This document shows, piece after piece, positions 35,485 through 44,119 of a DNA stretch of 64,000 nucleotides (position 1 is its first letter; each line of letters opens with the position of its first letter). The notes below the pieces were generated by a model. The model saw only the letters and a list, made by a program, of their open reading frames with translations. It ran no database searches and was not told where the DNA came from. The stretch spans positions 1 to 64,000 of the forward strand of contig NZ_JAUCDS010000014.1 of assembly GCF_034674885.1 (NCBI RefSeq), read 5' to 3'. A program made the position numbers and the translations under genes. The DNA comes from Castellaniella sp034674885. Its GTDB lineage: Bacteria > Pseudomonadota > Gammaproteobacteria > Burkholderiales > Burkholderiaceae_B.

Positions 35485-36762
35485 TCACAGCGCGGCAAAC
35501 ACCCGGTCGGCGGCATCCAGCGTTGCCTGAATGACGGTGTCGTCGTGGGTGATGGACACGAAGCCGGCCTCGAAGGCCGACGGCGCGAAATGGACGCCGG
35601 CATCCAGCATGCCGTGAAAGAAGCGCTTGAAAGCGTCCTGATCGCAGGCGGAGACTTCCGCCAGGCTGGTCGGGACGTGGTCGCGGAAATAGATCCCGAA
35701 CAGCCCGCCCTGCCAGTCGCCGCTGAAGGCCACGCCGTGTTTGCGTGCGCTTTCCACCAGCCCCTGGATCAGTTTTCCGGTCTGCGCGTGCAGCCGGTCA
35801 TGGAAGCCGGGTTCCGCCAGGCGGCGCAGCGTCACCAGCCCGGCGGCCACGGCCACCGGGTTGCCCGACAGCGTGCCGGCCTGGTAGACGGCGCCCAGCG
35901 GCGCGATGTCGGCCATCACGTCGGCGCGACCGCCAAATGCGCCCACCGGCATGCCGCCGCCGATGATCTTGGCCAGTGTCGTCAGGTCTGGCGTGATGCC
36001 GGTGAGGCCCTGCACGCCTTGCGGCCCGACGCGCAGCCCGGTCATCACCTCGTCGAAGATCAGCAGGGCGCCATACCGGGTGCACAGGGCGCGCAGGCCT
36101 TCCAGGAATCCGGGGGCGGGGCGCACCAGGTTCATGTTGCCCGCCATGGGCTCGACGATGATGCAGGCGATTTCGTCGGGGTATTGCGCGAAGGCGGCTT
36201 CGACGGCGCCCAGGTCGTTGTAGTCCAGCACCAGCGTGTGCTGCACGAATTCGGGGGGCACGCCGGCCGAGGACGGGTTGCCGAAGGTCAGCATGCCCGA
36301 TCCCGCCTTGACCAGCAGGCTGTCGGAATGGCCGTGGTAGCAGCCTTCGAACTTGATGATCTTGTGGCGGCCCGTGTGCCCCCGCGCCAGGCGGATGGCG
36401 GACATGGTGGCCTCGGTGCCCGAGCTGACCAGCCGTACCTGTTCGATGGACGGGATGCGGTCGATGATGGCTTCGGCGATCTGGATCTCGGCCTCGGTCG
36501 GGGCGCCGAAGGACAGGCCGTCCTCGGCAGCGGCCTGCACGGCGCGGATGACTTCGGGGTCGGCGTGGCCCAGGATGGCCGGCCCCCAGGAACCGATGTA
36601 GTCGATATAGCGGGTGCCCTCGGCATCCCACAGGTAGGGGCCCTGGGCGCGCTGGATGAACGGCGGTGTGCCGCCCACCGACCGGAAGGCGCGCACGGGG
36701 GAATTGACGCCGCCGGGAATGGCGCGGCTGGCGCGTTCGAACAGTTCAGTATTGCGGGACAT
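35485..36762 (-). CDS. hemL: Glutamate-1-semialdehyde 2,1-aminomutase
   Basis: A 425-residue PLP enzyme that makes 5-aminolevulinate for tetrapyrrole synthesis. The PLP lysine is in LTTLAKIIGGGMPVGAFGG, and RAFRSVGGTPPFI and VSSGTEATMSAIRLARG are conserved. It is the last gene of a thiD-thiE-hemL series (22 bases after thiE), an arrangement that also links two PLP/thiamine-related pathways in some relatives. Confidence 0.96.
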   Translation of the reverse strand: MSRNTELFERASRAIPGGVNSPVRAFRSVGGTPPFIQRAQGPYLWDAEGTRYIDYIGSWGPAILGHADPEVIRAVQAAAEDGLSFGAPTEAEIQIAEAIIDRIPSIEQVRLVSSGTEATMSAIRLARGHTGRHKIIKFEGCYHGHSDSLLVKAGSGMLTFGNPSSAGVPPEFVQHTLVLDYNDLGAVEAAFAQYPDEIACIIVEPMAGNMNLVRPAPGFLEGLRALCTRYGALLIFDEVMTGLRVGPQGVQGLTGITPDLTTLAKIIGGGMPVGAFGGRADVMADIAPLGAVYQAGTLSGNPVAVAAGLVTLRRLAEPGFHDRLHAQTGKLIQGLVESARKHGVAFSGDWQGGLFGIYFRDHVPTSLAEVSACDQDAFKRFFHGMLDAGVHFAPSAFEAGFVSITHDDTVIQATLDAADRVFAAL

Positions 36763-36784
36763 GGATCAGTTCCGTTGAATGGAG

Positions 36785-37429
36785 TCAGGAAAACAGTGCG
36801 CTGCAGCGCAGGGCGGCCTCGCGGACGTCGGCGGCTTCGAACAGGGCGCTGATCACGGCGATGCTGTCAGCACCGGCCTGGATGACCGGGGCGGCGTTAT
36901 CGGGGCCGATGCCGCCGATGGCCACGACGGCAGGGCGTGGTGTGCGCTGGTCGGCCAGCAATCGCCCGGCGCGGACGTGGTCCAGCGTGGCGCGCACGGC
37001 GTCGGGCTTGACGGCCGAGGGGTACAGTGCGCCAAAGGCTATGTAGTCTACCCCGTCCTGCAGATGCCGGCGGGCCAGTTCGGGTTGGTCGTAGCAGGAA
37101 CTGCCAATCAGCGTGTCCGGCCCCAGGGCACGGCGAACGGAGCCGATGTCGGCATCGTCCTTGCCCAGGTGCACGCCGTCGGCGCCCAGGTCGGCCGCCA
37201 GCCGCCAGTCGTCGTTGATGATCAGCGGCAGATGCAGCCGCAGGCACAAGTCGCGCACGGCAGCGGCCTGGGCGCGGCGTTCGTGGTCCGTGCCGTGTTT
37301 GCGCCGCCATTGCAGTGCCTGCATGCCGCCGGCATGGGCCTGTTCGATGGCGGCCAGCAGGCGGCCGGTGTCTGCCCAGTCGGGCGTGACCCCATACAGG
37401 CCACGTGGAAAGCGCGTGTTCGTCGTCAT
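36785..37429 (-). CDS. thiE: Thiamine-phosphate synthase
   Basis: A 214-residue TIM-barrel enzyme that condenses the pyrimidine and thiazole phosphates. GADGVHLGKDD near residue 85, YIAFGALYPSAVKPDA and AIGGIGPDNA are family motifs. The ATG at 37429 overlaps the thiD stop by four bases. The frame is open further upstream, but that part is antisense-like to thiD and unrelated. Confidence 0.93.
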   Translation of the reverse strand: MTTNTRFPRGLYGVTPDWADTGRLLAAIEQAHAGGMQALQWRRKHGTDHERRAQAAAVRDLCLRLHLPLIINDDWRLAADLGADGVHLGKDDADIGSVRRALGPDTLIGSSCYDQPELARRHLQDGVDYIAFGALYPSAVKPDAVRATLDHVRAGRLLADQRTPRPAVVAIGGIGPDNAAPVIQAGADSIAVISALFEAADVREAALRCSALFS

Positions 37430-38238
37430 GATGTGGTGTGGTGCTGCAGGATGTGCTGGCCCATGCCGGGGTGGAAAGGATGCGCCATCAGGGGGGCCGC
37501 TGCGGCGACGGCCTGCTGGACGGCCTCGGAAGGATCCAGGCCGCGCGCCAGCAGGCAGGCCAGGACGGTGGCCAGCAGGCTGTCGCCATCGCTGGCGCGC
37601 ACCGGCGCCGAGGACCAGGGCCAGCGGCGGCTGGCCTGGCCCTGCGAATGCAGCGTCAGGCCGTTCAGGCCGGCGCTGAGGGCGGCGTTGCTGCACAGCA
37701 CGTGATCGGCGCCCAGTTCCAGCAGGGCCTGGACGGGATCGTCGGCACCGGTGGCCGACAGCAGACCCTGGCTGGCCCACTGTTCGGGCAGCGCGGCATC
37801 CACGATCACCAGCCGGGCCTGGGGCACCAGCAGGTCCAGCAGGGCGCTCAGCGTGTCTTCGGGGTCCAGGTCGTCCAGGTCTGGCATCGAGGGTGGCACG
37901 CCCAGCTGCAGCACCAGGGGCAGGGTGGCGTAGTCGGCAGCGATCTGCGCCAGCACGGCGATGGTTTCCGGATCGTATTGCGGACCGATCTTCAGGGCGC
38001 CGATGGCCATGTCTTCCAGCAGACAGCGGGCTTGATCGTCGATCAGTTCGGGCGACAGCCGCTGGATGGATTCCGTCCCGCTCGTGTCCTGAACGTGGAT
38101 GGCGGTCACCACCGAACCCGCGTGCATGCCCATCCGGGCGCAGATGACCGCGTCGATCGGCAGGTTACTGGCGCCGCTGGGGTCGAAAGAACCGAAAATC
38201 AGGGGCAGGGAGAGGGTGGAAACGAGAGGCGAGGCCAT
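37426..38238 (-). CDS. thiD: Hydroxymethylpyrimidine/phosphomethylpyrimidine kinase family protein (ThiD-like)
   Basis: A 270-residue ribokinase-fold protein. IFGSFDPSGASNLPIDAVIC matches the substrate-binding N-terminus of ThiD, and context (thiE overlap) supports the assignment. It differs from textbook ThiD: the usual Gly-Thr-Gly-Cys anion-hole motif near the C-terminus is replaced by ASDGDSLLATVLACLLARG, keeping only the aspartate region. It may be a divergent clade with retained activity; activity is inferred from context. Confidence 0.8.
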   Translation of the reverse strand: MASPLVSTLSLPLIFGSFDPSGASNLPIDAVICARMGMHAGSVVTAIHVQDTSGTESIQRLSPELIDDQARCLLEDMAIGALKIGPQYDPETIAVLAQIAADYATLPLVLQLGVPPSMPDLDDLDPEDTLSALLDLLVPQARLVIVDAALPEQWASQGLLSATGADDPVQALLELGADHVLCSNAALSAGLNGLTLHSQGQASRRWPWSSAPVRASDGDSLLATVLACLLARGLDPSEAVQQAVAAAAPLMAHPFHPGMGQHILQHHTTS

Positions 38239-38286
38239 GGGTGCGGACAGCAGACCGGCAGCGAGGCCGGCGGATTAGGTACTATG

Positions 38287-38306
38287 GCATCCATTCTAAT
38301 GGATGC
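38287..38306. promoter_or_regulatory. Perfect palindrome in the thiD/rubredoxin divergent region
   Basis: GCATCCATT and AATGGATGC form a 9-bp perfect inverted repeat separated by CT. It is upstream of both divergent genes, so it cannot be a terminator for either; an operator or a leader hairpin are possible. No TPP aptamer was seen here. Confidence 0.4.
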
Positions 38307-38351
38307 GGCCTGCCGATGACCGGGTGGGCCTGTTGTGAGGCTGGGATAGTC

Positions 38352-38516
38352 ATGCGGACCTGGATGTGTCTGATTTGCGGTTGGATCTACGACGAGGCGG
38401 CCGGCTTTCCGGAAGACGGAATCGCACCCGGAACCCGGTGGGAAGACGTTCCGCCCAACTGGGTGTGTCCCGAATGCGGCGCTCGCAAGGAAGACTTCGA
38501 ACTGATCGAGATCTGA
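38352..38516 (+). CDS. Rubredoxin
   Basis: A 54-residue iron-sulfur electron carrier. Fe is bound by Cys6 and Cys9 (CLICG) and Cys39 and Cys42 (CPECG), and the conserved aromatic positions (Trp11, Tyr13, Trp37) are present. The frame opens earlier at 38241, but the ATG at 38352 gives the typical size. It precedes algH-yqgF, an order recalled from other Burkholderiales. The redox partner is not identified. Confidence 0.95.
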   Translation: MRTWMCLICGWIYDEAAGFPEDGIAPGTRWEDVPPNWVCPECGARKEDFELIEI

Positions 38517-38560
38517 TACTCTAGTCATATGGGCCGCAAGGCCGGACTCAGGGGACTGCC

Positions 38561-39157
38561 ATGACGACGGAAATGCATGATTCCGACACTCGTTCGCGTA
38601 TCGATCTGTCCCGACAGTTTCTGCTGGCCATGCCGGGCATGGTGTCCGGCGAACTGGCCAATACGGTGATCTACGTCTGCGAACACACCGAACACGGGGC
38701 GCTGGGCCTGGTGATCAACCGTCCCACGGACCTCACCATCGGCGATTTGCTGCAGCGCATCGATCTGCCGCTCTCGCTGGAAATCGGTCCGGTGCGCGAA
38801 TCGCCCGTGTTTTTCGGCGGTCCGGTGCAGACCGACCGGGGCTTTGTCCTGCATGTGCCCCGGGGGGAATACAGTTCCAGCATTCCGCTGGGCGAGGACG
38901 TCGCGCTGACCACGTCGCGCGATGTACTGCAGGACGTCGCGGCCGGGCATGGTCCGGCCCACCTGCTGGTGACGCTGGGCTATGCGGGGTGGGGCGCGGG
39001 GCAGCTCGAAGACGAACTGGCCCGCAATGCCTGGCTCAATGTGCTGGCATCCCACGAAGTCCTGTTCGATACGCCGGCCGAACAGCGCTACGATGCCGCC
39101 CTGGCTCAGCTGGGCATCCGCTCGTCCATGCTGACGGGCGATGCCGGCCATGCCTGA
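38561..39157 (+). CDS. YqgE/AlgH family protein
   Basis: A 198-residue protein of the UPF0301 family. LSRQFLLAMPGMVSGELANT, LGLVINRPTD, FFGGPVQTDRGFVLH and the C-terminal LGYAGWGAGQLEDELARNAW are its conserved blocks. Function is not established; some members affect alginate regulation. Its end overlaps the start of yqgF by eight bases. Confidence 0.93.
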   Translation: MTTEMHDSDTRSRIDLSRQFLLAMPGMVSGELANTVIYVCEHTEHGALGLVINRPTDLTIGDLLQRIDLPLSLEIGPVRESPVFFGGPVQTDRGFVLHVPRGEYSSSIPLGEDVALTTSRDVLQDVAAGHGPAHLLVTLGYAGWGAGQLEDELARNAWLNVLASHEVLFDTPAEQRYDAALAQLGIRSSMLTGDAGHA

Positions 39158-39593
39158 AGAAGTCCTGCTGGCCTTCGATTTCGGGCTGAAGAAGATCGGG
39201 GTCGCCGTCGGCAATACGCTGACGGCGCAGGCCCGGCCCTTGTGCATCCTGACGCCTGCCACGCGTGACCAGCGCTTTGCCCGGATTCAGGCGCTGCTGG
39301 ACGAGTGGCAGCCGGATCGGGTGGTCGTCGGCCTGCCCCTGACGCTCGATGGCAGCGAGCAGCCGGCGTCCCGCAACAGCCGTCGCTTCGCGCATCAGCT
39401 GGAAGGCCGTTTCCGCCTGCGGGTGGAATTGGTGGATGAACGCGGCTCCAGCCTGGAAGCCCAGCGCATCCTGGGGTCGAACGACCCCGACGACGCGATG
39501 GCGGCGGCCGTCATCCTGCAGCGATACCTGGACCGGCAATCGGGCCGTCCCGATGGGGCGGGCGACCTGGCCCGGGTTCCCGTGCGCCGCTAG
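39150..39593 (+). CDS. Putative pre-16S rRNA nuclease YqgF (RuvX)
   Basis: A 147-residue RNase H-fold protein. LLAFDFGLKKIGVAVGN carries the first catalytic aspartate, VVVGLPLTLDGSEQP the second strand, and ELVDERGSSLEAQRIL the conserved acidic helix with DPDDAMAAAVILQRYL at the end. It matures 16S rRNA in E. coli. ATG 39150 matches family N-termini; ATG 39141 in the same frame would add three residues. Confidence 0.92.
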   Translation: MPEEVLLAFDFGLKKIGVAVGNTLTAQARPLCILTPATRDQRFARIQALLDEWQPDRVVVGLPLTLDGSEQPASRNSRRFAHQLEGRFRLRVELVDERGSSLEAQRILGSNDPDDAMAAAVILQRYLDRQSGRPDGAGDLARVPVRR

Positions 39594-39677
39594 CACTGGT
39601 CGACACGCGGACTTGAGTCCGGCATCTGCGCGAAGGACTGCGGGTATGATGGGCGGCGTTGCCCGGGCTGGCCGGGC

Positions 39678-40433
39678 ATGGGAGAGCCTGTGGCGCCATT
39701 GCTGTTCCTTGTCCGATTGATACTGGTGCTGGCCTGGATTGCGCTGGGCTTGCTGGTGGAATTACTGGTGTTTCCCTGCCTGTCCCGCGTCAGGCGCCGG
39801 GCCGTGGTCGGTGCGTGGTCCAGGGGCCTGCTGGTCCTGTGCGGCGTTCGCGTGCGCGTTCAGGGGCAGCCGATGCTGCAGGGGGCCGTGTTGTGGGTGG
39901 CCAATCACGTATCCTGGGTGGACATCTTTGTCCTGAACAGCGTGCGCACCACCTCTTTCGTGGCCAAGAGCGATATCCGGCGCTGGCCGGTGATCGGCCT
40001 GCTGGTGGCCTGGGCGGGCACGCTGTTCATCGACCGGCGTCATCGGCAGGCGGTTCGCGAAGCCGGCCGCCAGATGGCCGCCTGCTTTCAGCAGGGAGAC
40101 GTGGTGGGGCTGTTTCCGGAAGGCACCACCACGGACGGCGGGGACATCCTGCCGTTTCATGCGGGGCTTTTCGAAGCGGCTGTGCAGTGCGCCGTCCCCG
40201 TCCAGCCGGTGGCCTTGCGATTTTTGCGGGGCGGGCGTCGCGCCCCGGAGCTGGCCTTTGTCGGGGAACAGACGCTGGCGGCCAATCTGTGGTTCCTGCT
40301 GGGGGCCTGGGGGGTCGTGGTGGAATGTGAATTCCTGCCCTTGATCGATCCCGCCGAGCATCTGGGCCGCGGCCATCTGGCGCATCGGACGCATGCAGCC
40401 GTGCGCCGGGCTGTGGCGGGTTCAGGCGGCTGA
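39678..40433 (+). CDS. 1-acyl-sn-glycerol-3-phosphate acyltransferase (PlsC-type)
   Basis: A 251-residue membrane enzyme of phospholipid synthesis. An N-terminal hydrophobic region (about 8-35) precedes the catalytic NHVSWVD (HX4D) at about residue 77 and FPEGTTTDGG near 145. A GTG at 39690 with GGGAG a few bases before it is an alternative start four residues in. It converges with apaH, stopping only four bases from it without a terminator. Confidence 0.88.
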   Translation: MGEPVAPLLFLVRLILVLAWIALGLLVELLVFPCLSRVRRRAVVGAWSRGLLVLCGVRVRVQGQPMLQGAVLWVANHVSWVDIFVLNSVRTTSFVAKSDIRRWPVIGLLVAWAGTLFIDRRHRQAVREAGRQMAACFQQGDVVGLFPEGTTTDGGDILPFHAGLFEAAVQCAVPVQPVALRFLRGGRRAPELAFVGEQTLAANLWFLLGAWGVVVECEFLPLIDPAEHLGRGHLAHRTHAAVRRAVAGSGG

Positions 40434-40437
40434 TTGG

Positions 40438-41256
40438 TTAGCGGCAGTCCGCGCAGTCCTGCTGGATCAGCTGATGATCGCGCAGGCGCAGGGCGGTCAG
40501 GGATCGTCCCCAGACGCAGCCGGTGTCCAGGCAGATGCTGTCAGGCCTGATGTTCAGGCCCAGGGCAGACCAGTGGCCAAAGACCACGGGTTCGCCTGGA
40601 TCGCGGCGCCCCGGCAGTTCGAACCAGGGGTGCAGGTCGTGGCCGGCGTTCGGGCCGCCCTTGTGGCGAAAGTCCATGCTGCCGTCCGCATGACAGACCC
40701 GCATGCGCGTCAGCGCATTGACGATCACCCGCATGCGCGCCGGACCGCGCAGGGCGTCGTCCCATCGCAGCGGTTCTTCGCCGTATAGATCGTGCACCGC
40801 CTGGGGCCAGCTGTCCTGGCGCAGGGCGGTTTCGATTTCCCGCGCCAGGGACTGGGCCTGATCCAGAGTCCAGGCAGGCAGAATGCCGGCATGGACCATG
40901 ACGTGGCCGCGATCGCGCACCATCAGCGGGCGGTGACGCAGCCAGTCCACGAGCTCGTCTCGATCGGGAGCATCCAGAATGTCCTGGAGCGTGTCGGATT
41001 TGCCGTATTTGCGCACGCCGGCAACGACCGCCAGCAGATGCAGGTCGTGGTTGCCCAGGATCACACGGGCCCGGTCGCCCAGGCTGCGGATCAGCCGCAG
41101 AGCCCCCAGGGAGTCCGGCCCCCGATTGACCAGGTCGCCTGCGAACCAGATCTCGGTGTCGGGTCGGGACAGTGCGGGATGTGCCAGCAGCACCCGCAGG
41201 GCGCCCGTGCAACCCTGCACGTCGCCGACGACCCAGACGTCTTTCGCGCTGGTCAT
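40438..41256 (-). CDS. apaH: Diadenosine tetraphosphatase (bis(5'-nucleosyl)-tetraphosphatase, symmetrical)
   Basis: A 272-residue metallophosphoesterase that hydrolyses Ap4A to ADP and also decaps RNA in E. coli. VVGDVQGCTGALRVLL carries the GDxxG motif, FAGDLVNRGPDS the second metal site and VILGNHDLHLLAV the GNHD motif. The ATG at 41256 overlaps the lptG stop by four bases, so it is the last gene of a leftward series. Confidence 0.94.
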   Translation of the reverse strand: MTSAKDVWVVGDVQGCTGALRVLLAHPALSRPDTEIWFAGDLVNRGPDSLGALRLIRSLGDRARVILGNHDLHLLAVVAGVRKYGKSDTLQDILDAPDRDELVDWLRHRPLMVRDRGHVMVHAGILPAWTLDQAQSLAREIETALRQDSWPQAVHDLYGEEPLRWDDALRGPARMRVIVNALTRMRVCHADGSMDFRHKGGPNAGHDLHPWFELPGRRDPGEPVVFGHWSALGLNIRPDSICLDTGCVWGRSLTALRLRDHQLIQQDCADCR

Positions 41257-42428
41257 GCGGGCCTGCTTTCCAGGCGTTTCTGGCGCCACCAGAGCGCCAG
41301 AGGATGGCGGTGTTCCATGGCCAGCAATGCGAAGAGCGCCAGACACAGGCCCAGCAGGCTGGGCACCAGCGCCGTGGCCCAGGGAGGCCAGTCGCCCAGC
41401 ATGCCGGCATTCAGCGCCAGCTGGTTCAGCATGAAAAAGCCCACCCCCAGGATGATCCCCAGGAACACCTTGGGGCCGACCCCGCCGCGCCGGGTCTGCA
41501 TGAAGCCGATGGGCGCGGCAATGGTCATCATGACCAGCAGCGTGAAGGGATAGGCGATCTTGCGCCACAGGGCGACTTCCTGGCGGTCGGTCTGCAGGTG
41601 GTTGTTGCGCAGGTACTGTATATAGTCCAGCAGATCGGTGATCGCCATGCGTTCCGGGGTCAGGATGCGAGCGATCAGCCGTTCCGGGGTGAGGGACGTC
41701 GGGATGCTGCGTTCGTCCAGGTGCCGGACTTCAGCGACGGGCGTGGTGGGCACGCGCGCATCCGCCAGGGCGCTGGCCGGCCGAGGGTGCACCAGGGTTT
41801 CGGTCAGATCCTGCAGATTCAGCCGGCCTTGCCCGAATTGCCCGGTCTTGGCCTGGACGTAGGCCTGCAAGGAATCGTCCGGGCGGAATTCATACAGGAT
41901 GATTCCCTGAACCCGGCCCTGGCCGTCCAGGCTGTGGATGTTGATGATGCGCGTGCCGCCGCTGGCGTCGCTTTCCTTGAACCAGTATCCGCTGGACAGG
42001 CGTCCGCCATCGGTGCGTCCCAGCAGCGCCAGGCGGGATTCGCTGCCCCGCAGTTCTGCGGCGGGTGTGATGTATTCCGACAGGATGTAGGCCCCCAGGA
42101 CCAGGGGGATGGTGATCAGCCACAAGGCGGCCAGCAGTTTCATGCCGCTGACGCCGGAAGCCCGCAGGATGGTCAGTTCATTGCGTTGGGCCAGCCCGGC
42201 CAGGGCCAGCACCGCGCCGATCAGCAGGCCGATGGGCAGCAGTTCGTACAGGTGGTTGGGTAGATCCAGCGCCTGCAGGTAGAACAGGTTCAGCAGTGAA
42301 AGCCGTTCGCCGACCTTGTCCAGGCCTTCGATCAGGGCGAAGAACATGAACAGACCCACGAGCGCCACCAGCACGACGGTCGTCGATCGGTAGATTTCGC
42401 GGGCGAGGTACTGTCGGGCCGTGCGCAT
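41253..42428 (-). CDS. lptG: LPS export ABC transporter permease LptG
   Basis: A 391-residue membrane protein with three transmembrane segments before and three after a periplasmic beta-jellyroll domain. LAREIYRSTTVVLVALVGLF opens the first helix and AQRNELTILRASGVSGMKL is the cytoplasmic coupling helix typical of LptF/G. It moves lipopolysaccharide toward LptC. I chose the ATG at 42428; a TTG at 42455 is in frame. No lptF lies next to it, unlike the usual lptF-lptG pair. Confidence 0.9.
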   Translation of the reverse strand: MRTARQYLAREIYRSTTVVLVALVGLFMFFALIEGLDKVGERLSLLNLFYLQALDLPNHLYELLPIGLLIGAVLALAGLAQRNELTILRASGVSGMKLLAALWLITIPLVLGAYILSEYITPAAELRGSESRLALLGRTDGGRLSSGYWFKESDASGGTRIINIHSLDGQGRVQGIILYEFRPDDSLQAYVQAKTGQFGQGRLNLQDLTETLVHPRPASALADARVPTTPVAEVRHLDERSIPTSLTPERLIARILTPERMAITDLLDYIQYLRNNHLQTDRQEVALWRKIAYPFTLLVMMTIAAPIGFMQTRRGGVGPKVFLGIILGVGFFMLNQLALNAGMLGDWPPWATALVPSLLGLCLALFALLAMEHRHPLALWWRQKRLESRPA

Positions 42429-42519
42429 GGGTCGGACTGCGGGGGAAAACCTCAATAGTACCCTGAACCCCGTCCCGGTCCGCAGCGCCCGCCTGCCGCC
42501 CGGCCTGTTCAGAGGTTCA

Positions 42520-43224
42520 TCAGGGGACGGCGACCTGCGACATGCGTGCCCGCACCGTGGCGGCGCGAGATCGCAGGTATCCAGTGGCGCCGCGCTGGTC
42601 GTAGTACGCCGGATTGGGCAGCATGGCGGCCAGTTGCGCAGCCTGGCTGCTGGACAGTCGTGCTGCGTCGGTCTTGAAGTAGTGGCGGGCGGCTGCCTGG
42701 GCGCCGAAGGTGGCGGTGCCCCATTGGGCCACGTTCAGGTAGAGCTCCAGGATGCGGCGCTTGCTCATCACCCCTTCGATCATGTAGGTCAGGATCAATT
42801 CCTGGCCCTTGCGCAGGTAGTTGCGCGAGTTCGACAGGAACAGGTTCTTGGCCAGCTGCTGCGTGATCGTGGAGCCGCCGCGCCGGCGATTGTGGCCCAG
42901 GGATTCCTGGCGTTGGTTATAGCGCCAGGCCTTGCGGATGGCGTCCCATTCGACGCCATCGTGTTCCACGAAGCCTGAATCCTCGGATGCGATGACGGCG
43001 CGCTTCAGGTTGACGCTGATGCGGGCGTAGGGCACCCATTCGTGATTCAGCCGAGCCTCGGGGTCGCGGGCCCGCAGCGCCGACAGTGTGTCCTGCATGA
43101 CCGGCGTGTTGGACGGATTGCGGAAATTGAACCAGACCACCATGCCCAGCAGCCCGATCTGATACAGGAACCCGGCGCACAGGGCCGTCAGCACGATTGT
43201 GGTGATCAGGCGGCGCGGGCTCAT
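42520..43224 (-). CDS. mtgA: Monofunctional peptidoglycan glycosyltransferase MtgA
   Basis: A 234-residue single-pass protein with an N-terminal helix (residues 7-32) and a GT51 domain. VIASEDSGFVEHDGVEWDAI carries the catalytic glutamate, RRRGGSTITQQLAKNLFLS the second motif and ELYLNVAQWG the fourth. It polymerises glycan strands from lipid II. Its ATG overlaps the stop of the TonB-like gene by four bases. Confidence 0.95.
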   Translation of the reverse strand: MSPRRLITTIVLTALCAGFLYQIGLLGMVVWFNFRNPSNTPVMQDTLSALRARDPEARLNHEWVPYARISVNLKRAVIASEDSGFVEHDGVEWDAIRKAWRYNQRQESLGHNRRRGGSTITQQLAKNLFLSNSRNYLRKGQELILTYMIEGVMSKRRILELYLNVAQWGTATFGAQAAARHYFKTDAARLSSSQAAQLAAMLPNPAYYDQRGATGYLRSRAATVRARMSQVAVP

Positions 43225-44114
43225 GGGGACGCCGTGTCCAATCCCGAGTGTGTGAAGTGCCAGGTCCGGGTGATGGCCAGGATGTCGGTGTGCGCGGCCA
43301 ATTCCGGCGGCAGGGGTGGAAAGGGCGCTGCCAGCTCGACGATACGCCGCGCCGCGCTGTTCAGGATGGCCTGGCTGGAGGGCCGGTCAAAGCTGAGGTG
43401 GTCCAGCTGGCCATCGCGGCGGATGTACACGGTCAGCTGCAGGTCGCCGTAGATACGTCCGCGTGCTTCAGGCGGGTAGTGCTGCGTGCCGATCAGTTCG
43501 ATGCGCTGGCGCCAGGCCTCGACGTACTGGGCGTAGTCCGCAGATTGCGTGGCCGGGGCGACGAAGGTCTGCCGGGGCTGGGCGTTGTAGCGCTCGATCC
43601 TGTCCTTCAGCGCTGCGATCCGGGCGTTGAGCACCAGGCTGTCCTGCTGGCGGTCGTCGTCGCCGGGGTCGGCGCTTTGACCCAAGAGCTCGGGAGCGGA
43701 TCGGGCTTGCGGCACTTGCTGGGCCGATTCCAGTTGTGTCAGCAGTTGGCGTTGTTCGGCTTCCAGTTCGGCCTGGCGGCGGCGCATGGCGGCCAGCACG
43801 ATCTCATCGGCCTCGCCGTCGCTGGTGCGCGGCAGCGGCGATGCAGCCATGCCCGTGTCGTGTTCGCCGCCGCCGTCCAGGTTCTGCTGGGCCAGTGCCT
43901 GGGGCCGCAGCGGCGCCTGGTCGCTGCGGCTGTTGACCAGGGTGATCTCCAACGGGGATTCGTGGGTGGTCGAAGGCGGGGCGGCCGCCTGCCAGAGCAG
44001 CAACATCGCATGGGCGCACAGAGACAACAGCAGGGCCACCGCCATGCGGCTGCGGCCTTCGTGGCGGGGTTCCAGCAACTGCAGCGGCAGGGAGGAAGGC
44101 TGCGGCTGTGCCAT
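43221..44114 (-). CDS. TonB C-terminal domain protein
   Basis: A 297-residue protein with a short cytoplasmic start, one transmembrane helix at about residues 24-43 (MAVALLLSLCAHAMLLLW), a charged coiled-coil stretch (about 105-140, AAMRRRQAELEAEQRQLLTQ) and a TonB-type domain in the last 95 residues (HYPPEARGRIYGDLQLTVYI). No ExbB or ExbD is nearby, and the coiled coil is unusual for classical TonB. It sits between an RNase and mtgA, so an energy-transducing role is not assured. Confidence 0.8.
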   Translation of the reverse strand: MAQPQPSSLPLQLLEPRHEGRSRMAVALLLSLCAHAMLLLWQAAAPPSTTHESPLEITLVNSRSDQAPLRPQALAQQNLDGGGEHDTGMAASPLPRTSDGEADEIVLAAMRRRQAELEAEQRQLLTQLESAQQVPQARSAPELLGQSADPGDDDRQQDSLVLNARIAALKDRIERYNAQPRQTFVAPATQSADYAQYVEAWRQRIELIGTQHYPPEARGRIYGDLQLTVYIRRDGQLDHLSFDRPSSQAILNSAARRIVELAAPFPPLPPELAAHTDILAITRTWHFTHSGLDTASP

Positions 44115-44119
44115 GTCAT

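Noticed and set aside
41257..41568. N-terminal extension of apaH into lptG
   Set aside because: Out-of-frame shadow of lptG; the ATGA overlap at 41253-41256 is the natural junction.
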